Origin: CAZQLE01 sp964593905
GTDB taxonomy: Bacteria > Chloroflexota > Anaerolineae > Anaerolineales > Anaerolineaceae
Assembly: GCA_964593905.1 (NCBI GenBank)
Contig: CAZQLE010000042.1
Coordinates: 1-23,186, forward strand
Reading direction: 5' to 3'
Length of the DNA stretch: 23,186 nucleotides
Shown here: positions 1 through 8,000 of the stretch, one piece after another
Layout: each line of letters begins with the position of its first letter
Position numbering within the stretch: position 1 is the first letter of the stretch
Notes under the pieces: model-generated
Told to the model about the DNA's origin: nothing
What the model saw: the letters and a program-made list of their open reading frames with translations, nothing else
Databases searched by the model: none
Program-made: the position numbers and the translations under genes

Positions 1-450
1 GGCACGGTGCGCGGGGCGGTGTTGACCATCATCATTTCCACCATCTCGGCGCTGGTCCCTTTCTGGCTTGCCCGCCGCCTGGGACGAGACTGGGTGCAGA
101 GCAAGCTGCGCAAAGGACGGCTGCGGCCAATTTATTCGCTGACCGGCGGAAAATCGGGCTTTATGTTTGTGTTAATCCTGCGGCTGCTGCCGGTGGTGCC
201 CTGGGAAGTGCAAAGCTATGTCTCGGGTTTGACCCGTGTTTCAATGCGCAGCTTTTTCCTGGCCACCCTGCTGGGCGGCATCCCCAGTTCGTTTGCCTTT
301 GCCTTTATGGGCCACAGTTTCACCCGCGGCGAAACCGATGAGATGATTCTGGGCATCCTCCTGGTGTTGCTGGTGGGGGCCATTATTCCGTTTATTGCCT
401 CACGAATCGGTAAAAACAAAAAAAACGCATCCGAAGAGATTTCAGAGTAA
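1..450 (+). CDS. VTT/DedA-type (TVP38/TMEM64) membrane protein, 5'-truncated
   Basis: The reading frame is open from the first base, so the true start lies upstream of the window; about 149 residues remain. The visible part has the VTT-domain layout: a hydrophobic segment ending in ARRLGRDW, then a segment containing LRLLPVVPWEVQSYVSGL with the conserved Arg-Pro/Pro and Gly pattern, a glycine-rich segment around LLGGIPSSFAFAF, and a last hydrophobic helix near residues 118-136. The tail is basic and short. Family members are inner-membrane proteins linked to lipid scrambling or flux; the substrate cannot be told from sequence. The gene is convergent with the galE operon and the two share a hairpin at 476-507. 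Family assignment is by motif pattern only. Confidence 0.75.
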   Translation, partial: GTVRGAVLTIIISTISALVPFWLARRLGRDWVQSKLRKGRLRPIYSLTGGKSGFMFVLILRLLPVVPWEVQSYVSGLTRVSMRSFFLATLLGGIPSSFAFAFMGHSFTRGETDEMILGILLVLLVGAIIPFIASRIGKNKKNASEEISE

Positions 451-475
451 GATATTTTTCTGAAACAATAATGAA

Positions 476-507
476 AACACAGCCGCGCTTTTCGTCGCGG
501 CTGTGTT
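476..507. terminator. Bidirectional intrinsic terminator between convergent genes
   Basis: A perfect 12-base inverted repeat (AACACAGCCGCG at 476-487 and CGCGGCTGTGTT at 496-507) encloses an 8-base loop. Read on the minus strand, the stem is followed by TTTTCATT (counting its last two bases), which suits termination of the galE operon. Read on the plus strand, a weaker TTATT follows, which may end the VTT gene. It sits 25 bases after one stop codon and 20 bases after the other. Confidence 0.85.
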
Positions 508-527
508 ATTCTCCAGGCCAATTTTGC

Positions 528-1562
528 TTACTTTGAAAAATCCAGAATTGTCTCGCGCACCTCACCCCATTTGAGCGCATCTGCAATGCCCTGCTCGATC
601 GACAGCCGGGCTTCCCAGCCCAACAGCGCTCTGGCACGGTCGGCGTTCGCGTAGGCCCCGGCCACATCCCCCGGCCGCGGCGGGGCAACCCGCTTGTTAA
701 TCTCTTTTCCCCACACGCGTTCAAAGGCAGAGGTCAATTCAAAGACGGTCACGCCGTCGCCCGTGCCCAGGTTAATGACCAGATAATTTTGCTGCGGCCC
801 GGCGGGGTACTGCTGCGCATTGTGCAGCGCAAAGGCGCGGTCAAAACCGGTCACGGCCAACACATGCGCCTGAGCCAGATCCCAGATATGCACATAGTCG
901 CGAATGCCAGAGCCGTCACGGGTTTCCCATTCGGCGCCGGTAATTTCAAAAACCGGGTTTCTTTCCAGCGCGGTATCCACCAGTTTGCCCAGCACGTGCG
1001 ATGGGTTCTTCACATGAATCCCCGAACGCATTTTCGGGTCCGCGCCAATCGGGTTGAAATAACGCAGGGCAATGCCGCGCATCCCGTAGGCCGCACAAAA
1101 ATCGCTCAAGATCATCTCCATCATATATTTGGTGCGCGCATAAGGGCTGGACGGCTTTAACGGCGATGCTTCAGTGACCATAAAGCCCGGTACGGCATCA
1201 TAGAGCGAAGCCGAAGAGCTGAACAACACCCGTTTTTGCCCCAACCGGTGCAGGGTATGAAACAGTTCCAGCGATTTGGCGACGTTCTCGGTGTAATATT
1301 CATACGGGTGTTCGGTCGAGTCGGGCACCACAATCAACGCCGCGCAGTGGATCACAGCCTGAATATCGGGGTGCTCGCGAAAGACGGTCTCCACGGCTTG
1401 CCGGTCGGCGATATCAGCCTGATAAAAAATCCGCCCGCGGGTGAACTCTTTGCGTCCGGTGATCAACGAATCGAGAATAACGGGGGTATGACCGGCGTCT
1501 TCCAGCGCCGAAGCAATTGTCGAACCAATGTAACCGGCGCCGCCGGTGATCAGATATTTCAT
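528..1562 (-). CDS. galE: UDP-glucose 4-epimerase (GalE-type extended SDR)
   Basis: This is a 344-residue NAD-dependent epimerase that interconverts UDP-glucose and UDP-galactose (or a related UDP-hexose) in the cytoplasm. Visible marks are the N-terminal dinucleotide-binding motif TGGAGYIGS (residues 6-14), a downstream CAAL near residue 73-76, the serine stretch FSSSASLY at 114-121, and the catalytic YARTK (Tyr141, Lys145). Length matches the family. I start at ATG 1562 because GGAGG lies about 6 bases upstream and the protein then begins directly at the Rossmann strand MKYLITGG; the upstream extension of 42 residues has no homology-like character. It is the last gene of a minus-strand operon, 25 bases after the GT-C gene, and is followed by the terminator at 476-507. 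UDP-Glc/Gal versus UDP-GlcNAc/GalNAc specificity cannot be decided here. Confidence 0.93.
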   Translation of the reverse strand: MKYLITGGAGYIGSTIASALEDAGHTPVILDSLITGRKEFTRGRIFYQADIADRQAVETVFREHPDIQAVIHCAALIVVPDSTEHPYEYYTENVAKSLELFHTLHRLGQKRVLFSSSASLYDAVPGFMVTEASPLKPSSPYARTKYMMEMILSDFCAAYGMRGIALRYFNPIGADPKMRSGIHVKNPSHVLGKLVDTALERNPVFEITGAEWETRDGSGIRDYVHIWDLAQAHVLAVTGFDRAFALHNAQQYPAGPQQNYLVINLGTGDGVTVFELTSAFERVWGKEINKRVAPPRPGDVAGAYANADRARALLGWEARLSIEQGIADALKWGEVRETILDFSK

Positions 1563-1587
1563 ACCTTCCTCCAATAAGATGCAATTT

Positions 1588-3654
1588 TCATGGTTGTGGC
1601 GATGATTCTGCCAGGCGACAGCCCAGTTCAGCTTCAACCGGGCCGAGCGCCTGCAATTTTTCAGAAGAATCGGCCGTGTGGGCAGCAATGCGCTGCCACA
1701 CCCGGCAGAGCGGTGCCTGAACCAGCGGGGTAATTTGCAGCGTCGCGCGGCTCAGCTCAATCGCCCGCGGCCAGTTGCCGCGATGGGCATAGGCTTCAAT
1801 GAACACAAAGCGTTCGGCCGGGTCGTTGGGGTGATCTTCCAGCGCAAAAGCCTGGTCGCCCAGCGCAGCCGCGCGCGCCCAATCACCTTGCTGGCGCGCC
1901 AGATCGGCCTGCTGAAAATAATAACACCAACCGTGGGTCGGTTCTGCGCCGTAAATATTGAGCGGGGGCGTGGCATTCCCCTCCGCCAGCACCCGCGCAG
2001 GGTCAGAAAGCGCCGCGGCTTCGCGCATCTCCGGCGGCAGCAGGGGGTTGAGCGGGTCAACCTGTGGGTCCAACACCCGCAAACAGCCCGGCGGCTGATA
2101 GAGCACCGCCAGCAGTTGGTCGGTGCTGCCATAAAAGACGGCCGCCAGATAATCCTGTTCAATCGTCTGGCCGGGGCGCATTCCTTTTAAGCCGGTCTCG
2201 CGCCGGATCGACGGGGTGTAAAGCACATACGACATCCGCAGCGGGTCGGCCGGCTCGCCACCATAGATCCAGTTAAGCGGCGCGGTAAGCGAGTTATCGC
2301 TGGTATAGCGGGTGGGCAGATCGTTAATCAACAGCGCCGTATCCGCCGCAATGGCCGGCGCGCGCCAGGCGAGCTGCCAGAACAACTGTTTTTGCACCGT
2401 GAAATCACGCCGGTACGCATTGGCCGACTGGAACTGCACCCCCACAGCCGCCCCCACCAGCACAGCGGCGGCCAGCGCGCGCAGCCCGCGGCGGGGCAGC
2501 AGCTCAATCACCCCGGCGGTGAACAATGCCGCACCCAACAAGAACGGCAGGGTAAAGCGGTTATTGGGATATTGCAGGCCAACGGGCAGACCGGTGAGCC
2601 AGAACGGCCCCCCGGCGACCAGCGCCGCCAGCAGCCCCAGCCCCAGTGCGGCAGCAGGCGCACAGCGCCCGCTTTCATCACTGCTGCGGCGCAGCCAGAG
2701 CAGCAGCCCGGCGGTAAGCGCCCCGGCCGCAGCCAGCACCGCCAGGGTAAAGGCAAAGGTGCGCCCCCCCAGGGCAGCCGGGGCCGGCAGACGAAAGGCT
2801 TTTACCCACGCCCCGCCCAGCACGGCCAACAAGTCATTGGCGGCCGTCGCAGCCAGATGCAGCAGCGCAGCCAGCGGCGCAGCGCGCAGTTGGTCGAGCA
2901 ACCCGAACTGGTAATTGTGCGTCTGATGCGGGAAGAGAAACACACGCCAGATCACCGCAGCCAGAAAGATCGCCAGATAAGGCAGCCAGTTGCCCAGCGC
3001 CGGCCTCCAGGCCTTCTTTAACCCGCCCTGCTGCGCCCCCGCCACCAGCAGCAGCGGCAGACGAATCAGGTCGAGCAGAAAGAAATACTCCATGCTGAGC
3101 AGGTTCACCAGCGAAAACGCCAGCCCCAGCCCCAGCCAGCCCCAGCGTGCACGCGTGCCGTGTGGATTGCGCGCCGCAATCAGCATAGCCGCCAGCGAGA
3201 ATAGGAAGGCACAATAGATGAAGAAAAAATGTCCGTAGGTAATTGCGATAGGAGCCTGATCAAAACTGGGATACACCAAAAACAACGCCGCAGCCGCCGC
3301 AGCCAGGCCTACCCGGCGCGGCAGGGTTAAACGCAGCACATTCCATAGCGCAACTGCGGCAGCCCAGTGCCAGAACAAGCCAAAGATCTGCCAGCGCAAG
3401 GGTTCTTCGCCCAGCAGCGCCATGCTAACCCGGTAAAACAGCCCCCACACCGGGCGGTTCGTGGCAAAATAACGCGCCAGGCCATCTGAACCCAGTTTTT
3501 GAGAGATCCAGATAAACGCCCAGTCATCCCAGTAAAAACCCAGCCACGGAATCAGCAACCCGTAGGCCAATACGGCCAAACCCAGCAGCCCGAGAGGAAC
3601 ACTCCAGACGGGCAGTTCAACGGCGCGCAAACGCCTTAAAACCCGATTAATCAT
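1588..3654 (-). CDS. GT-C-like polytopic membrane protein with a soluble TPR-like C-terminus
   Basis: This 688-residue protein has about ten or more hydrophobic segments across residues 18-440, followed by a soluble region of roughly 230 residues. An Asp-Asp pair sits in the first outside loop (FYWDDWAF, residues 40-47), as in GT-C fold glycosyltransferases that take sugar from polyprenyl-phosphate donors. NRPVWGLFY follows at 66-74. The end (about 590-665) has helical repeats resembling TPRs (GDWARAAALGDQA, GNWPRAIELSRA). The start at 3654 overlaps the stop of the upstream GT2 gene by 8 bases (ATGATTAA), which points to translational coupling. Together the pair resembles GtrB plus GtrC-type modules: one loads a lipid carrier, the other transfers the sugar outside the membrane. 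The family call is by topology and the DD motif; no close family is recognised. Confidence 0.65.
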   Translation of the reverse strand: MINRVLRRLRAVELPVWSVPLGLLGLAVLAYGLLIPWLGFYWDDWAFIWISQKLGSDGLARYFATNRPVWGLFYRVSMALLGEEPLRWQIFGLFWHWAAAVALWNVLRLTLPRRVGLAAAAAALFLVYPSFDQAPIAITYGHFFFIYCAFLFSLAAMLIAARNPHGTRARWGWLGLGLAFSLVNLLSMEYFFLLDLIRLPLLLVAGAQQGGLKKAWRPALGNWLPYLAIFLAAVIWRVFLFPHQTHNYQFGLLDQLRAAPLAALLHLAATAANDLLAVLGGAWVKAFRLPAPAALGGRTFAFTLAVLAAAGALTAGLLLWLRRSSDESGRCAPAAALGLGLLAALVAGGPFWLTGLPVGLQYPNNRFTLPFLLGAALFTAGVIELLPRRGLRALAAAVLVGAAVGVQFQSANAYRRDFTVQKQLFWQLAWRAPAIAADTALLINDLPTRYTSDNSLTAPLNWIYGGEPADPLRMSYVLYTPSIRRETGLKGMRPGQTIEQDYLAAVFYGSTDQLLAVLYQPPGCLRVLDPQVDPLNPLLPPEMREAAALSDPARVLAEGNATPPLNIYGAEPTHGWCYYFQQADLARQQGDWARAAALGDQAFALEDHPNDPAERFVFIEAYAHRGNWPRAIELSRATLQITPLVQAPLCRVWQRIAAHTADSSEKLQALGPVEAELGCRLAESSPQP

Positions 3655-4646
3655 GGGGCGGCGTATCCTCAGCAGAGCGGCGGGAGCGGACCAGATACAG
3701 CGGCCGGCCCTTGGCCTCCTGGAAAATATAGCCCACATAAATGCCAATAAAGCCCAGGGCGATCATCATCATCCCCCCGATGATCAGCAGCATAAACATC
3801 AGCGAACTCCAGCCGGGCGCCAGGTTGGCGGTTTGACCGCGCACCCAGAAGTTCAGCACATACAGCGCCTCAATCAGCGCCAGCAGCAAAAAGACCCCGC
3901 CCAGCGAGATGCTGAAATACAACGGCCAGAGCGAAAAAGAGAAAATTGCATTGGTCGCCAAACGCAGCATCTTGCGCAGCGTATATTTGGAGCTGCCGCC
4001 CAGACGCGCGGGCGGTTGAAAAGGCAAAATGACGGTGCGAAAACCCATCCACGAGACCATGCCGCGCAGAAAACGGTGATACTCGCGCATCGAGCGCAGC
4101 CCATCAGCCGCGGCGCGGCTCATCAGCCGAAAGTCGGCCCCGCCGGGCAGCACGCGGGTATCTCCCACACGGTTGATCAAACGGTAAAAAGTGGTCGAGG
4201 TCCAGCGCTTAAAGCGCGGTAGATCTTCCTGCTCGGCGCGCTGGGTAAGCACAATATCATAACCGCTCCGGGCCAGGCGCAGCATCTCGGGGATGAGGGC
4301 CGGCGGGTGTTCGCCATCGCCATCCAGGGTGATCACATAATCGCCGTCGGCCGCATCCAGCCCGGCAGTCAGCGCAGCCTGATGCCCAAAATTGCGGCTA
4401 AGCTCAATCACCGTCACCCGCGGGTCGCCGGCAGCAATTTGCTCCAACACCGCCTGGGTTCCATCCCGCGAGCCGTCATTGACATAAAAAATACGCACCC
4501 GGCAAGGCAGGTCNNNNNNNNNNAGGCAGGTCATCCACCACCGCAGAAAGCCGGGCGTGGAACGAGGCCGCCGCCTCTTCTTCATTAAACATCGGCGTAA
4601 CAATATCCACAAGCAAAGGGTTCGTCGGGTTGTTTATCAGGGTCAA
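3647..4646 (-). CDS. Polyprenyl-phosphate glycosyltransferase (GT2, GtrB/DPM1-like), split by a scaffold gap
   Basis: This membrane-anchored family 2 enzyme should transfer a hexose from a nucleotide sugar to undecaprenyl or dolichyl phosphate on the cytoplasmic side. The N-terminus reads DIVTPMFNEEEAAASFHARL, then after the gap come YVNDGSRDGT, TLDGDGEHPP (the metal-binding DxD region), DFRLMSR and a REYHRFLRGM loop. Two C-terminal membrane segments and FQEAKGRPLY complete the GtrB pattern. Ten Ns at 4514-4523 interrupt it and shift the frame; if the flanking 9-base duplicate is merged, a single 326-residue protein results. I choose TTG 4646 because GAGGAA stands just before it, though the spacing is short. 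The first start in the shifted frame (4612) would lose the first strand of the fold. First gene of the operon. Confidence 0.85.
4514..4523. other. Scaffold gap (10 Ns), probably spurious
   Basis: Ten Ns interrupt the glycosyltransferase gene. The nine bases AGGCAGGTC stand on both sides (4505-4513 and 4524-4532), as expected when two contigs overlap slightly but were joined with a default gap instead of being merged. The upstream and downstream halves are in different frames across the gap as written. Confidence 0.95.
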
Positions 4647-4685
4647 AATTCCTCGGATGGACAGTGATTGATGATTATTATAACC

Positions 4686-4787
4686 CGATCTCGGGGGTAC
4701 ATGGCCCATGTTCTGGCAGCCCAGGCCCCTCACCCCGGGGTTGAACCACCCCAAAAAAGGGCCGCTTTGCTGCCTTCCGGAGGATCG
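4686..4787 (-). ncRNA. Structured leader RNA element, possibly SRP (4.5S)-like
   Basis: The 102-base stretch has nested complementary blocks: CGATC/GATCG closing (4686-4690 with 4783-4787), GGCAGC/GCTGCC (4715-4720 with 4769-4774), GGCCC/GGGCC (4724-4728 with 4759-4763) and GGGGT/ACCCC around a six-base apical loop (4737-4752). A side hairpin ACATG-GCC-CATGT lies at 4699-4711. On the minus strand 4768-4783 reads CCTCCGGAAGGCAGCA, very close to the conserved SRP RNA tip CCGGAAGGNAGCA. However, the GGAA is not at the apex of the nested fold, and the expected 5' arm of a 4.5S RNA does not pair. It is therefore either a divergent SRP RNA or a different structured leader of the glycosyltransferase operon. 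Minus strand is chosen from the SRP-like core and the promoter at 4844-4871. Confidence 0.4.
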
Positions 4788-4843
4788 TAAGCTTGTAGAA
4801 ATCTTATCGCCGGGCAGTATGGATGAATTTTATATTTTCGAGT

Positions 4844-4871
4844 TGTATAATAATCAATAGAGTCTTATCAA
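4844..4871 (-). promoter_or_regulatory. Sigma-70-like promoter for the structured RNA and sugar operon
   Basis: On the minus strand TTGATA (4866-4871) is followed after 16 bases by TATACA (4844-4849). Transcription would start near 4837, about 50 bases before the structured element and about 190 bases before the glycosyltransferase start. It is the best promoter-like pair I found in the window, but it has not been tested. Confidence 0.5.
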
Positions 4872-5008
4872 ATTCAAACTTAATACTCACCCATTATGGA
4901 CCGCTCACGGGGGAGTAACCCTTACCAATCAATCAACCGCTGGCCGGCGATGGGGAAAACAATGCCGGTATTAACAGTTTTTAAATAGACCGTCTAGAGG
5001 AGCAGGCA

Positions 5009-8000
5009 ATGAAACCTCATCTCAGATTGTTCTCCATAGTCTTCACTACTCTGTTACTGGTCAGTTTCCTGCCAATTCCATCTGCTCAGGCGGCGCCGCT
5101 GGCAATGCCGCTGGATAATTGGATGGATACCGACTGGGGGCTGCGCAGAGCTTTTACGGTCAGCAATCCCTGCGCCGTGGAACAGACGGATTATCAGGTG
5201 CTGCTCACACTCGGTTCAGACAGCCTGGACTGGAGCAAAGTGCTGGCAGATGGTTCGGACCTGCGCGTGACCGCCGCAGACCAGATCACCCGCATCCCCT
5301 TCTGGATCGAATCGATTGACACCGGCGCACAAAGCGCAAAGCTATGGCTTAAAATCCCGGTGCTGCCGGCTGCCGGAACCACCCTTTATCTCTATTACGA
5401 TAACCCCACCCCGCGCTTTTCAGATGTATACCCGGCCCCTCCCGCCGGGCCCTTCACCCGCCGCGGGCAGCTTTCGATCATCGGCACCCTGCCGGTCTCG
5501 GATGTCTTTGATATCGGTTATCCCTATTTTTTGGACAGCAATAAAACCTTTTATACACCGGTCGCCTATCAGAGCGGCAGCACAAGCAATATCCACGTCA
5601 TTCAGACCACCAACCCCGATACAATCGCCTGGGGATGGATCCCGGCCACCTCACCAATAACCGGCGGCGCAGATCCCTTCCTGCTGCGTGATTCCGGCAC
5701 CTGGTACATCTTCTATACCGATGTGACCGACCCGGCCAACACTGCCATTCGCGTGGTCACCTCAACCACTTCTGTCATGACCGGTTACGGCGCCCCGGTC
5801 GATGTGTTGCTGCCCACCGAAACCTGGGAAGGCACCCGCGTTCAAGACCCCTTCCTGTTTCAGAGCGGAACACAATGGGTGTTGCTGTATAAGGGCATCA
5901 ACGCCGCCGGTCTCGAACAGATCGGCTATGCCACCGCCGCTTCACTGGTCGGGCCGTGGACCAAATATGCCGCCAACCCGGTCATCATCCCCGGCGCGGC
6001 CTATGACGCCGCGGGGGTCAGCGACCCCTGGGCGATGCAGGTGAGGGATGAGTTTTATATTGGCTATACCGCGCTCAGTTCGGCTGGCGCTGCCGCTCAG
6101 ATTGCGCTGGCTTCCACCACCGATTGGGCCGTGTTCAACAAACAGGGCGTGGTGTTCACCCCCGGCACAGCGGGCGGTTTTGATGCCGCGGGCGTTTCGG
6201 GCGGCGGCGTGGTGCGTTATGGGGCCGATGACTATCTGTTCTACACCGGCGTTAACGCTTCAGGCATCCAGCGCATGGGCTTCGCCACCATGCCGGTATT
6301 AAAGCCTGTGCTGCTTGCCAACCAGGCCGCAGACGTGTTTGATTTTGTCGATGATTTCAGCGGTGCGGGGTTAAACCCGGCCGCATGGACCACCTCGATC
6401 AGCCCGGCGGGCGGAGCCAGTTCGGCGGCCGTTGCCGATGGCGTGCTCACCCTGACCGGGCGCAGTTTGTCGGGCAACGCTGGCGCCATTCACGCCACCG
6501 CTGCCGGCGGTTTTGAAACCAACACCCGCATAGAAGCGCGGCTGCGCCATCTCGACGCCGACCTGGACGGAGCAGGTTCACCGGTCGATTCGGCTTTTGA
6601 GCTGGGGCTCATTCGCAGTTCAACCGATAACATCATCCGCGTGCTCGATTCTCCAGACCCGCTGGTCTATTCGGTTTCGACCAATGCCAACGGCGGGCCG
6701 ATCAGCTATACCGATACCGCAACCGCCTTTGACGCCAACTGGCACACCTTTGGCATTCAGCGCAGCGCCAGCGGCGAGGCGGTTTATACCCGCGATGGGG
6801 CAAACCTGGCCACACTTGGCCCGGCAGGCACCCCGACCGGGACCCTCCAGCCCTGGCTCAGAGCTTATGCCAGCGGGTCCATTCCGGTCAGCCGGCTGGA
6901 AGTGGACTGGGTGCGCGTTTACAAGTACTGTGGCGATGTCACGGTTACCCCCGGCGCGCAAGAGACCGCCCCAAACACCTTCAACTCCAGCGTCCCGCCC
7001 ACCGTGCGCAAGATTCCACGCGTCATCGTGACCAAAACCGCGCCGCCGTATGTGCGCAAAGGCTCGCCGATCAATTTCACCATTCAACTGAACAATATCG
7101 GCACCCGCTCCATCGAAGTAAAACGCATCTTTGACAAACTCGCACCGGGCTGTTCACTGGAAACGCAGTTCTCGGTCTATTCGGCCAGTGAATTTCCCGA
7201 TCCGCCCTTTCCGCGGGTTAACTACCCCACCAATGTAAGCTATGCCTGTTCACTCACCGCCGTAAACGACCTCACCAATACCGTGCTGGTCGAATACATC
7301 GCTTATACCGGCGACCCATATGCCATGCTGTGGGCCGATGTGGCTGTGGATGTGATCGATCCGGCGCTCAGCGTGGCAATCAACCCGCCCAGCGCCACTC
7401 TGACCTCCGGCAGCACGCTCTTTATGACCGTCACGGTGACCAACACCGGCGACAGCCGCATCAATAGCATCAACCTGACCAACACCGAGTTCCCGGCCTG
7501 CGCGCTCAGCGTGGGTGATCTAAATGCCGGGCAGAGCCGCAGCCTGCTGTGCAGTTCTCCGGCGTTGAGCGTCGATCTCGGCCACACCACCACCGCTGCT
7601 GGCACCGACCTGGCCGGGCTGGCGGTCACGGCAGACGCGGCCGGCAGTGTCACAATCAGCGGCACCCCGGTCAACAACCCGCCCGATGCGGTGAACGACA
7701 CCGCCATGACCGATGAAGATATCCCGGTAAACGTGGATGTGCTGGAAAACGATACCGATATCGACACCGCTAAATCCGCGCTGGATGTCATCGTAATCAC
7801 CCCGCCAGTCAAAGGACAGGCCGTCTGGGACAGCACCAACCGGGTCTTCCTTTACACTCCGGCCGCCAACACCAACGGCGCCGACAGCTTCACCTATCGC
7901 ATTTCAGATGGAACCACCAACGACACCGCCACCGTCGACCTGACCGTTAACGCGGTGGATGACGCGCCGGTTGCCAATGATGATACCGCCAGCCTGAACG

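Noticed and set aside
1563..1688. N-terminal extension of GalE by 42 residues
   Set aside because: The Rossmann strand and a good GGAGG site point to the ATG at 1562; the extension would overlap the end of the upstream GT-C gene.
2392..3021. Plus-strand open frames opposite the GT-C gene
   Set aside because: Gln/Arg/Pro-rich shadow frames of a GC-rich membrane gene; no recognisable domain.
4740..4752. tRNA T-arm-like GGTTCAA on the minus strand
   Set aside because: No acceptor, D or anticodon arm can be formed around it; it is the apical loop of the nested RNA element.
4476..4754. Separate 92-residue minus-strand protein across the N gap
   Set aside because: Its first readable part is the true N-terminus of the split GT2 gene, not an independent gene.
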